This document shows, piece after piece, positions 1-10,783 of a DNA stretch of 64,000 nt. Where the stretch lies: positions 744,001 to 808,000 of the forward strand of contig NW_026570270.1 of assembly GCF_019649055.1 (NCBI RefSeq). The letters run 5' to 3'. The stretch comes from Paramacrobiotus metropolitanus (lineage: Eukaryota > Tardigrada > Eutardigrada > Parachela > Macrobiotidae). The notes below the pieces were generated by a model that saw only the letters and a program-made list of their open reading frames with translations, had not been told where the DNA came from and ran no database searches. Numbering within the stretch: position 1 is the stretch's first letter; every line of letters begins with the position of its first letter. Position numbers and translations under genes: made by a program.

Positions 1-1992
1 CGTCATCTCGGTGGCCGCCACCCGCCACTTGCCGGCGCCTTCCGCCACGACGTACATCTGCAGCTCGGACTGTAAGAGATCCATGACGCGGAGGCAGATG
101 CTCATCCGGGAGGTCTCCGACTGCGCGCCGAAATCGATGGGGTAGGAGACGGGTTTCTTGAGGGTTTTGAGTGGATGCGGGAGGGGGTGGTCGTCCAGGT
201 TGAGGCTGGTGGACCACGCCAGACCCCAGCGCATCGTGCGACCTTGGCAGAATTCGGTGGTGGTGAAGGCGAGGTGCTTGGAGTGGAGGAGAGTTTTTAG
301 CGGCGTCAGGCTGGATTTTTTCCCCAGCATCGAGGTATAGATCCTACAAAGATATCCACAAGTTAGCCAGTTCAGGACACTGCAAATATCCAAGAAATAT
401 AATACAATAATCAATACAATATAAGTATATAAAAACGTAAATACGTACATAAATACAATAATCAAAACAAAACAGACATGAAAACACGTTCGGAAACCGA
501 CCACATTTCATGACCCATGTCCATACTCTACTGCGAAGAACGCACTAACAAATGAAAATGAATTGTTATGAAATTCGATTTCTACATTTGAATGGACTTC
601 AGCCATTATTTCCACATTTTGCTGGGCCTGACGATGACGATATCATTTTTTGTTTAGAGGTAAACAGAAAAAAATATCTACAAATCAAAAATAAAATACG
701 AAACAAAACCTCTTTAAAACCAAAATCAGAAACCTCATACATTTCTAAGACAGCTTACTTTATTTTATTTTCAAGGAGCAGACTTTCCTCGATCATCTTC
801 CCGACAAACGCCACTTCCCCGCCCTCCGCCACGGCATCCGATTCAGCTACCGGGTTGGCACTCAATTTCGGCGGTTTGTACGACGCCTTTTCGGTGCGCT
901 CCGACTGGGATTCGAAGAACGGCGGATTGGACATGCAGAAGGTGAAGTGTCGCCCGGATGACTCTACCGCGGACATTAGCGGCGACTGCTCGTCTCCTTT
1001 CGTCACTACAACCAGCACACCGCTACATAAGATTACAAACCGCTACTAAGACACAAGTTGTAATCAAAACTGAAAACATATCATAACAAAAGTTTGGTGC
1101 TGCATTCTGCTGGCGCATGCGCAGTGAGCGCACATGTTAAAATGCTAGGAATAAAAATTACTGGATCAGCAAAATTTTTTCACGAGGCAGCCTAACATGC
1201 TCCTAATAAAATCTCAATATTATTTGCATTTTATTTCATAGCACTTAAAACAATATCGGTATTTTTTTGCAAAATTATTACTAATCGTAATTAAAACAAA
1301 ATGTAAAAAATTCATTCTTTCATGCTTAAACAACGAAGATTTTACGCAGGGCTTTAGAACATATGGGCAAGAAATAGAATTAAAAATAAGGTCTCAAAAA
1401 AATAAAAATACAGATAATATTCATAACAAAACGATAATAAATAGGTAGGGTTTTTTCTTGGCATGATCACACGATAGATATGGACAGATTGTTACTGATT
1501 GTATCTGTAGTTGTCAATGGTCGTACCTAAAATTTTCTCGGTGAGACCATTTCTTTCCACATTATTTTTGGCAAACTGGTAGGCTTCGTCGTTGGATTCC
1601 GTCGCCACAAAATGCCAGCCATTTTTCCGCGCGCCCAGCAGCGGATAAATACACGACGCACCCGCACCCACATCCAATCCCCAAACCTCCCCCGTCGTCA
1701 ATCCCTGACTCTCCAGCAGATCCTCCACCCACAGAACGTAGTTCAGCCGATTGGGCACGGTGGGGATGAGGTGATTCAACGGCAGATCCACCGATAAACC
1801 AAAGTCCTGGCGCAGCAGCGCGCATGTCAGTGCGCGGAGTGCCGCGGGATTGTCGAAGTTGTAGGAGACGGTGTTGCGCTCCGCATCGATGCTCATGTAC
1901 TCCGCCAGATCCGGATTAGTTGCGGAGAGTTTACGGAAATCCGGCGGGGATTTGTAAATGTTTCGCGGATGCATAAAACGGTTTAACGACAT
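1..1992 (-). CDS. METTL16: METTL16, RNA m6A methyltransferase (3' end outside window)
   Basis: Catalytic half of the METTL16 RNA N6-adenosine methyltransferase, which in animals methylates U6 snRNA and MAT2A hairpins using S-adenosylmethionine. Exons read as 1992..1526, 1005..759 and 343..<1, all with GT/AG borders and matching phases. The start ATG at 1992 opens the family N-terminus (MSLNRFMHPRNIYKSPPDF), followed by the RALTCALLRQDFGL and IPTVPNRLNYVLWVEDLL blocks. The SAM-binding loop is LDVGAGASCIYPLLGA in exon 1. The catalytic NPPF tetrad (CMSNPPFFE) is in exon 2, and exon 3 carries MLGKKSS and the QGRTMRWGLAWS block typical of METTL16. The C-terminal VCR part lies before base 1. It is transcribed away from the RPC7 gene, sharing a 541-bp interval with it. 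No frame damage seen. Confidence 0.95.
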
Positions 1993-2533
1993 CGTGTCAG
2001 AAATTTAATTATTCAATTAAATGGCGAAAGAATTTTATTGAGTTTTGTGGAAAACAGAAAGTTTTCAGATGGTTTCACCGTTTCAACTGCTGCGACGAAG
2101 GCGCGTAAAACATGAAAAATGCAGATCGTTTCCGATTCCATTGGTAAACGCAACCCACAACACGCCAACTAATATTCACTTCCGGTTCCATTGGATTCCC
2201 AATCGAACGAGTTACTGGTAGTCGCTACTGGAATGTTGTCGTTTTTGGGTGTTCCGGTGTTCGGCTTTTGCCGCAAATCGTCAGACGCTACTGCAGAAGC
2301 CACAACCGAATTTCTGATTTTGTATTCTGATTTTTCATTCTGATTTTTCATTTTTCATTCATTTCTGATTTTGTATTCTGATTTTCTGTATTCTGATTTT
2401 TCATTTTTTTGTCTCGCAACGTTCACTTTGTTTCGTCCCTCATACTTTATGCAGTATCTTTCGACAATCGACATCAATCTATACGATTCTGTGGATTTTT
2501 AAACTGTCAGTTTCGTGACTTGCACATACCACC
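1993..2533. promoter_or_regulatory. Shared upstream region between METTL16 (-) and RPC7 (+)
   Basis: 541 bp separates the two divergent start codons, so both promoters must lie here or overlap 5' UTRs. I see no clear TATA box. A TTCTGATTTT-type simple repeat occupies the middle. The divergent arrangement is seen directly; co-regulation is inference. Confidence 0.5.
2306..2412 (+). repeat. Simple repeat, TTCTGATTTT(G/T)TA units
   Basis: Imperfect head-to-tail copies of TTCTGATTTTGTA and TTCTGATTTTTCAT, ending in a T-run. It lies in the shared METTL16/RPC7 upstream region. Confidence 0.8.
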
Positions 2534-3203
2534 ATGGCAAAAACGGAATTAGCAACTGCAAGTCAATCTGCTAATGCACCCAGCATTCCATCCAGTGCTT
2601 CCGGAGTTTCTGGAGAATCCTTGGATCCGCCACCGTTGTATCCGGTACTTCATTACTCTCACTTCCACAACGGACCCCTTAATAAGTTAATTTTATTTCT
2701 CAGCCCCTGAACATTCCCGAACCGCACATCAGCGAGAAGAAAAAAGAGTCCATGGAGAAGCTTCTGCGATATCGACAGTCCATCGACGCTATGCGCGCCA
2801 GTCGCTTCAACGACGATGTCTTCAAGCCGAGTACGCCGTTGCATAATCATCTCTGCGTGCGTCTGTTGTTAATTATGTGTCTCTAGCGAAGTACTTCTGC
2901 CCTCCGGATTTCAGCGCCAAAAAGTCGCGGAGTGGCAAGAAAGCCCCGAAGAAGCTTCAGAAAAGCGTGGAGGACGCGGAGAAACGCTCCGAACGCGACG
3001 GCGAGGATCCCGGGAGTCCCAAGGCAAAACCAGCCGGTCCGGAGGATGAGGAGGCCAAGGATAAGGAAGAAGAGGACGAGGAGGAGGACACCAACGTCAA
3101 ATCCGACTCGGATGTGGATGATTACACGGCGGGCGCGGAGTTCGAGGATGATGAGGGGGGCTTCGAGGAGGGCGGGATGGACAACGAGCACGACACCATG
3201 TGA
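2534..3203 (+). CDS. RNA polymerase III subunit RPC7-like (POLR3G/POLR3GL family)
   Basis: Three exons, 2534..2644, 2704..2830 and 2887..3203, join in frame to a 184-residue protein. The ATG at 2534 has a good context (ACCATGG). Near the N-terminus is the PPPLYP motif of the RPC7 family. The middle is basic and helical (EKKKESMEKLLRYRQS, then KYFCPPDFSAKKSRSGKK). The last third is a long acidic tract ending DYTAGAEFEDDEGGFEEGG, very like the acidic RPC7 tail. In animals this subunit joins RPC3 and RPC6 in the Pol III initiation subcomplex in the nucleus. The introns are 59 and 56 nt. The family is diverged and the acidic tail gives weak specificity, so the call rests on the combination of PPPLYP, length and tail. 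Confidence 0.8.
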
Positions 3204-4045
3204 AGGTCCCCGTGGACGCTCAACGCTGTTTTAATGACCAAGAGGAGCGTAATCGCTGCTGTGATAAAGGAGTTATTGTTTGAAGCGTACAGGATCTCGT
3301 CCATGTTTACGTATTGGTTTTGCTACCAAATATCTCTTGAAAGATTAAACCTTGTGTGTATTGAAGTACGAGTACACTGTACTGACTGTAGTATCAGTGC
3401 AAAGACGGTGCTTTACATTTTTTTGTATTGGAAGTTGCGTGTGTGTTATCTGTTTGGAAAAACAGAAAAGAAAGATTAAATCTTGTTATCCAGGTAATAA
3501 TGTTAATCGTAGCACTTTGATTAGTGATATCGTATCACGGCAACAGGTTGCACTCCACTACACTTGCTACTGAAGTCAGTCAGCAAAACTCATCGCAATT
3601 TTTTTATTCCAGTTTTAATCTATTCCAGTTTCCAAGTATTTACCAAACTATCGCCACCGTCCTGCATCAATGGTTCATCACCCGCCCGAAAAACAACGCC
3701 AGTACTACTCAGAAGCCACAATGTGCCTGAACAATACTGATTCCGAAGATAATTAACAAAAAATCAACAACACCAACAGAAGACCAGTAATTTTCTAAAC
3801 TAAGAAAGAACTACGAAAACCTGAGAAGAGAGGTACCATGTACAGAAGCCCATAGATCCCTGATTTTCAACACCAAACAACAAGAGTGCGAAAGAGCAGC
3901 AACAGTACACAAGCCCGTAAATTATCCGTCTGATAGTATCTCCTATCACACTCCGAAATCAAGTTAAACAACACAACTTTAACAAAAATCCGACCAATTA
4001 TTCCCTCGTTAGTCAAAGACCGCATTAAACTATAAACTATTCCTC
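3204..4045. other. Convergent intergenic interval, RPC7 / PRMT5
   Basis: 842 bp between the two stop codons. It should hold both 3' UTRs. It is AT-rich, and I see no further gene. Confidence 0.6.
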
Positions 4046-7000
4046 TTACAACGACATCCAGTGATCGGGACGCGCATTCTGCACCGGCAGCATCACCGGC
4101 TCCTGCAACTGCCACACATAGTACACGCGCCGCTCGCTCAGGCGCACCCGTCGCGCCATCGTCACGCGGATGGTGTCGCCGCGCGCCACCTCCACCGGTT
4201 GAATCAGCGGGAAGAATGCCGGGAACCAACTGGTCAGGCCGGTGGTGTGCAGCTCCGGATGGATGTTCATGGAGACGTCCTTGTACAGCGTCAGATCGAA
4301 GTAGCCCGCGAAGCCCGAGAGGGTGTAGGCCTGGTCCGCTGTGAACGTCAGCGTGGCCTCGCGCTCGTTGGAATGTGGAGCTGAATAGGAAGAAAACAGT
4401 TGTAAAAAATACCTAGACAATTTCCATAAAATCGGCAGTTTACAAAATACTGTGAAATTTTTTAATTTAGAAAATTTCTCATCCCTCGCATAATACAATG
4501 TGCGTCGATCAAAACCAGAAAACAAATCCCAGCAGATGAATGCTAGGTAAGTACAGGTATTAAACTAAGTTCTTCAAGCAGCAACGATGACTGAAATGTA
4601 CATAGTAGTAGCACTTAATTGAAGAGGTAGAAACAAAATTGCCACTGGACTACAAATTGTCGTTAACTTAAAGTACTTAAGTCTAAACCTGTTAATGACA
4701 TGAAATTATTATGATAACTTGCTATTGCGTGCGAGGAATTTGATTTTATTAATCTAATTTGATTAACCCATTCCCGACCATCCCTGTCAAATGGCAGGGT
4801 GGCGGACTTTATTCCCCTTCCAGCTCATAATGGAAGAAACTTATGTTCAATGATTTTATTTCACAGCAGGGATGTTGCTGGCTGTTGAAAAAAATTCGAC
4901 CATCAAATGAAACCCGTATAGGGCACACGACCATTGACCAAAGATGACCGAAATTGCACTTTTTGGGTTCGTAGAGGTCTTGGCTGCTCCTGCAGCTTTC
5001 CCATTACCCGATAATTTACAGATAAATCACTCAAAGAGACCCGGTGGCTGACATTACAAAAGCACCAAATGGTTTGAAAAATAACTGGACATTGGGCAAA
5101 CAGGGTCATTCAAAAATTTCCTGCCAAGTTTGACAGGAATGGGCATGGCGCTACTTTAACAATAAAACTATGACTTCTTTATAAAATCTCAGATACTTGG
5201 TAAAATGTCCCACAAGGAATCAAAAAATCAGACAAAAACAGTGCAAAAATGCCTTTTGCTTCGGTGGTCATCAAACTGACCAATGGTCAACAACAGAAAA
5301 ATTTCCAAAATTCATGTTTTTTGTCGGAAAACTTAGGCTGTTACTTTCGAATAAATTGTGAAATGTAAGAATAAATGTGACATTGCAAAACTGAAGCTGT
5401 TTGATATCTTTTTTCATCACCGTTCTGTAGGTTGCTCTGAATAGCCCTAAACATAACAAAGAACTGCATGATGGTCTTCACCCAGTTCAGGATATGATGT
5501 AATGGCATGATTTGCATCAATGGGAGCGTAAAATTATATGAAATGTATCTACATACTACCGTTTTAATTCTGCGCAACATCTCCACGTTCTATGAGTTGC
5601 ATCTTGCAGTCAGTTGTTGTGGTGTAAATGCGTGATAGCGGAAATGACCTTGCCGGTAGTGCCGGTGCCGATGTGCTTTACAGGGTTTAATGCAAGTTAT
5701 GCAATAAGGGAAGCTATCGCCGAATTTTTAGGGGCAGGCAACTTTTAGACTGCATAATTTACTTATAGTTCAGTAGTTGTACCATCTAAAAAATTAAAAA
5801 GTTCACTAAAAGTTAAATTAAAACAGGAAACGGCAAATAAGTACATATGTACTGCTGTTACTGTTGCAGTGTATCATGCAGTATAACGGGAGTATAACTG
5901 ACAAAACCGCATATCTAATTGTGCCGACATATTCTGTTGTTTTGTGTGACCTAGGGTCATTTTGTATTGTCCTTATATAAAACAAAGTGGATTTTGCACC
6001 TTTGTTAGCCTATGGCCGCTCGAAACATACTTTCGTGCAATTTTACCGTTTCTTGACCACTGGTCATTTCGATGACCATAACAGTATCTGACAAATGTAG
6101 ATCTTGTCAAAACGGTTTTTTAAATAGTCGTGCTTCTCAGTGCGATCTCCCCATCGTTTCCCATAAATTCCGGCGTTTTACCTGCCAAATGGCATGATGC
6201 CCATCCCTGTCAGTTTGGCAGGCTATCGCCCTGCTTGACCTATGGTCAAGAAAATTCCCAAAAAAATAATTTTTCTTGATTGAATTATTTGAGGAAGACC
6301 CACAAATTTTTAGATTGGTATTCACGTTCCTTCTGGTAGCTGACTTTGTTGGGTTAATTCGGAATTTAATTTAATTTGCATGTAAGTTGTAGTCGCATTT
6401 TTTAAATTTGTTCTGCAGCTTTGATACCGTTGTCAGAATACATTTTTTATCAGAAAATCTTGATATACGACTCGTATATCGTACATTTTGCCATCATCGA
6501 TACGTCTATCACACATCAGTTAGTACAGTAACTAAGTTTCACCTGGCACATAACTGTAATTCCACGCAAAAATGAAATTTAACAAACTATGGCATTACTC
6601 TATCCACAATATACCAACCTACCGAAATTCGGATGCTCGAAGGTGAACACTTTCTGGCATGCCGCAATGGGAACAAATCCCCGCAGCTCCGTCAGGACCA
6701 CGTCATTCAACAGGTGCTGCTTCTTGGGGCCAAACGTCGCCACATCCTCGTACAGGGCATGGGCCATGATCGGCTGCAGGAAGCTGCTGTACGAAGAGGG
6801 AATGGAAATTCCGTCGGGCTTCCACAGGTGCTGCGCCCCATCCAAACACTCCGGCGATAACTCATTACAGCCGAAAGAGCCCAACAGTTCGCTGATGATG
6901 ATATCCGCTTTCTCGCTCGGCTGGAACTCCCGCATGTCCGACGCGATCACCTGGATGCGGTCACCGTGGTTGGCCCAGTCTGTTTGAAATTTCGCCAGCA

Positions 7001-9938
7001 TCGCGCAAATGGCGATGGGATTCTTATCCAAAGCGTAAACCTATCCGAAAATTATCACACTTACTTCAAACAAACAGCTGACAGCGATCCCGACTTTTGC
7101 ATATAAAAGCAAGCAAAATGCTGCATTTTTGGATTAGGATATGTACAGAACGGCAAACGGGACCACATGGCAATTTCATTTACACTCTTCATTCATTCAG
7201 ACCGAAAAAAGTTTGTTGAGAAAACTAAACAAGTAAGAAACCCTACTCGTAATCGAACTATAATTAAATAGTAATTTGAATACAATTAAAACAATTTTTT
7301 TACAATTAAATTTCAATCTTCACTTTATTCTGATGGCTCGTACACTTATGATGTACAGTTGAACCAAGCATGTACAATATTTTCACTCAGAAATGCCGTA
7401 TAAAACACGAGCCAAAATAAAAATAATAATAATGATCTATTTACTGGGAAAATAATATTATTAAATTATATTTATTGTGACAACGAAAGAAAACCGTTAA
7501 TATGACTAACCTTATAATGAATGTTCAGTGCATCAGCGGCGCGGATAAACTCCGTTACCAGCGGTCCACGTCCGGCGCCCAACACCATCGCCACCACCTT
7601 CGTCGTCGCATCCCCACCGTATCCACGTTTCTTCAGATCCCCCAACGCCTTCTCACACGCTCTCCCATACAGCTTATACTTGACCGGATCCGTCTCGAAC
7701 ACCGTATAGATCTCCGCCGTCAGATGGTCGCGCAACGGCTGCAGCGGCCGGATCGGCACATCCCCCATATGCCGCACCAAATCCCGGCGATTCGGGTCAT
7801 CCACCGTGCGATAATACTGGCGGTAGCAGTGCAACAGGAACAGAAGCGCCGTTCCATCTCCGTGGCCAGCTGCGGGCTCACGTGGACGCCGTTGACCGGA
7901 GCCGGGCATAAAGTCTGATCCGGCAGCGCGACGAGGTAGGTGAGGGACGGGAGATGGAAGGTCTTTATGAGGAACTGTTTGAGGGGCGCGGGTAGCACCG
8001 GGAGATCCATTTTGTTCCGTTTCCACACGGAAGTGGGGATGATGATGCAGCGGAGACGCTCGGCCAGCCAGCGCTCACCGATCTTTACCAGAGGGGATAT
8101 CCGAGCCGAGTTCCAGGGCCAGACAGAATTTAGGGTTGATGCGGATGTAGGAGCGCAACTGCGACCACCTACAAATTCACAGAATATACTGCTCCGCATC
8201 AAACAAGAAACGCCGTTCATCATATTGCATTCCACGAAGGGAAAACCTCACACTAACCATTTCCATGCTTTTTCGTGAGTTTCTTCTGTCGACAACTTCA
8301 TCCCATCGAATTCGTGACTGTCTTCGTGAACTGACACCTTCACCCAGACCTGCTGCGGACTCAGCGGATGAAATGGCTGAAAACAAAAAAAAAATTCAAA
8401 ACGGAGGGAAATAGAGGTAAAAAACCAACAAGCGCATCTATCTTAAATAACACTGCTGCAGCTTATGTATTAGGTCGACAGTGTAAATGTGGTAACAATG
8501 TAAAAAAACGCTTAAATTATGTTAAATTCAATAAGTAACAAATGTAAAACTAGCTTCGGTAATTATGCAAAAAATATATGGGAATTTATTTTTCCGGAGT
8601 AAAATATTAGTCGTCTCATCAAATTAGTCGTCTCAACATTCGTCGGCACAAATTAATAAGTGCTCATTTAAAATAGTATTATAATGTTCAAATGTAACAG
8701 CCTTCCCCACTTACATCAACGGGAATCGGCTGGTTTGTCGCTTCCGGCTGCACCGTCCGACCGCGACCGCGCGCCACCACCCGGTTCTGCTCGCGCAGGG
8801 CTTTGACGCGGGCTGCCTCGCGTTTGGCCGCCGAGTGCTCGTCCCGGTACTGCAGACGGAAATTATTCTGCAGGATCCCGTTCAGCATGAAGGCGAAGGG
8901 CGCCGCGGTGAAGGCATCGGGATTCGGCGGGAAACGGATGCCGTCGTAGGAGAGCAGGAGGGCGCGCACACCTGAGTGCAGCACCTTCACGGCGGTCTGG
9001 GCGGCTGCCTAAAACGTCAGAATTTATCAGCAATTTGCGTATAAATTAATAAAGTCATATTCGGAATTAACTATTATTTTTCCACCGGAAAATTTAAATT
9101 AATCATTTCACGGACAACGGACAAACAAATCTGCCAATTATTTAATGACTGCCCGTTTACATTCCGCAATAAAAATGGACAAAAAGTTTAAACGCAATTT
9201 TCATGCAACAAAAATTCAGCCTGTACTGATCTTGTGATAAAATAATAAAATGCATATGATTTTGAAAACGTTTCTAGTCCCATGGCATCATTTCCAAAAT
9301 TTAAAATGAAGTACAAAAATTTCGAAAATTTCATTTTAAAATTCAGAAAATTTTATGAATTCGTTGTCCGGTTCATAAAACGACTTTATACTAAAACTGC
9401 ATTTACGAGTTTCTTTCAGCAAAGTTGCGGGAAGGTCGGATAGTATCATAATAACCTGAATTTTTAGTACGCGACAAATTTTGCGTAATTCTTATTCCTC
9501 CTATCCGAGCAAATCGGATGTTAGGATTTCAGAGTACACCGTAATCCTTACCAGATTCAGCGTATCCGCGCATTCCTTATTGGCACACTGCTCCAGATCC
9601 GCAATGCGCAGATGATACACGGCATTCTTCACGTCGTACGTCATTGCGGGTTCCCCGTCTTCCTTCTCCGTCAGATGCTCGCCCACGGTAATCAACGGTG
9701 CCTGCAACTTTTCTGCCAGCTCCTGCATGATCTTCAACGAGCCTGTATGCGCGTCCTGTACATGGCCGTTGTGGGTACCGTTTTCGCTTCCACCGTTCTC
9801 CGTTTTGGCGACAGCAGTGTGTTCTGTGCAGACGAGACGATGCACTTGGCCGTCGCTGATGCTGCCAAAATGCTGGATGGCATCGGCTTTGATCCGCGGG
9901 GGCAGTTCGCCGTCCTTCTGCAGGACGGGGTTGGTCAT
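4046..9938 (-). CDS. PRMT5: PRMT5, type II protein arginine methyltransferase (two frameshifts in exon 4)
   Basis: Makes symmetric dimethylarginine on Sm proteins, histones and others. Exons: 9938..9552, 9008..8715, 8376..8258, 8168..7511, 7040..6623 and 4380..4046, phases consistent. Exons 1-2 encode a diverged N-terminal TIM barrel (PLITVGEHL, GVRALLLSYDG). Exon 3 starts the better-conserved part (VWVKVSV, then WWSQLRS across the junction). Exon 4 has YTVFETDPVKY, keeping the Phe that marks PRMT5 specificity, and the SAM loop VLGAGRGPLV. Exon 5 has the double-E loop SELLGSFGCNELSPE. Exon 6 is the beta-barrel C-terminus (GYFDLTLYKDVSMNIHPE). Within exon 4 the frame changes near 8080 and changes back near 7850; the ~77 residues between are family-conserved (ERWLAERL, IIIPTSVW), so this is coding sequence with paired indels, not an intron. 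Length would be about 737 residues against 637 in human. The start has an ACCACCATG context. Confidence 0.93.
4767..6353. mobile_element. TTAA-flanked non-autonomous element in PRMT5 intron 5
   Basis: A 1,587-bp block bounded by TTAA at 4763-4766 and 6354-6357. Both ends begin CCCA reading inward (TTAACCCATTCCCG at the left, TTAACCCAACAAAG on the opposite strand at the right). TTAA duplication with C-rich ends is the mark of piggyBac-type elements. No transposase reading frame is present. Inside are recurring imperfect hairpins of the form CCTGYCA...TTTGRCAGG (4780, 5120, 6180, 6210) and four 13-bp palindromes TGACCNNNGGTCA at 5277, 5947, 6054 and 6236. The shared terminal match is short (8 bp including TTAA), so the family call is tentative; a decayed or foldback element is possible. 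It enlarges this intron to 2.2 kb. Confidence 0.5.
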
Positions 9939-10783
9939 GGTGGTGGGTTATTAAAAAACAGGGAAATCAAAGCTGCATAGCCGAAATTCACGATACAACA
10001 GTCCAGGTTGCTGTTCTGCACCCGGAAAAAGAAACAGGATCAGAGAAACTGCAGATAGAAAATTTCACTGCAAGCCAGCAAGTGGAAGCTGGAAATGACA
10101 ACCAGCTGACTGTATTCACCAGCCTGGTCCAGCCATCCGCGTGCGGACAGACAATTGTTAGAGTGGAATAGTTGGTACAGTGCAGTTCCAGGGGTGGCTG
10201 CAACTGCGACACGAGTGGTTACAATAACCACTCTTTTGCTTTGCAGATCAGGTCAAGGCAGTTCAGTGGTCACTTTCCAGTTTCCAAGGATCCATTTTAT
10301 GACCACTTCGCTTGGTTTTGGGCATTTTGCCGACGGCTCCACTTGCGCGGGCTGGACAAAATTTTAATTTGGCTTTTTTGTGGGCCTGAATTATTGGCGT
10401 ATCGGCTCAAGCCAGTAAATATAGTTAATTAATTTTGATGTTTATGTCTGTATGTTTTGCCACGTACCGGCTCAGCTCACTCGAGTGACGAACACAAATC
10501 TTTTTTTTTACCTTTAATTTTAATAATTTTCGCCTAATTTGTACGCTTCGATTTATCAATCCATTGGCTGTATTAACGACGACTTTGCTACGTACAATAA
10601 TTTCCTGCAACTGCAGTTAAATACATTAATGCACTTAACTGAAGCAACGGATATAAAGCACTGTCCTAGCAGCATTCTGCTTAATTCGCACTTGAATATA
10701 GAAGTTTCGTAGAGGAAAATTCGGGCCTTATTAATTTTCACAGCTCTGTTGTCGGGTTACTGATCATGAGGTACACCAGATTT
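9939..10783. other. Intergenic interval between HMBS and PRMT5 (both -)
   Basis: 845 bp between the HMBS stop and the PRMT5 start. PRMT5 promoter and 5' UTR are expected at its left part. No other gene seen. Confidence 0.6.

Noticed and set aside
2883-3234. Overlapping frames in the RPC7 last exon
   Set aside because: Antisense and shifted readings of the acidic/basic low-complexity coding sequence.
5277-6248. Oestrogen-type hormone response elements
   Set aside because: TGACCNNNGGTCA is the everted, not the inverted, arrangement of GGTCA half sites, and the copies sit inside a mobile element.
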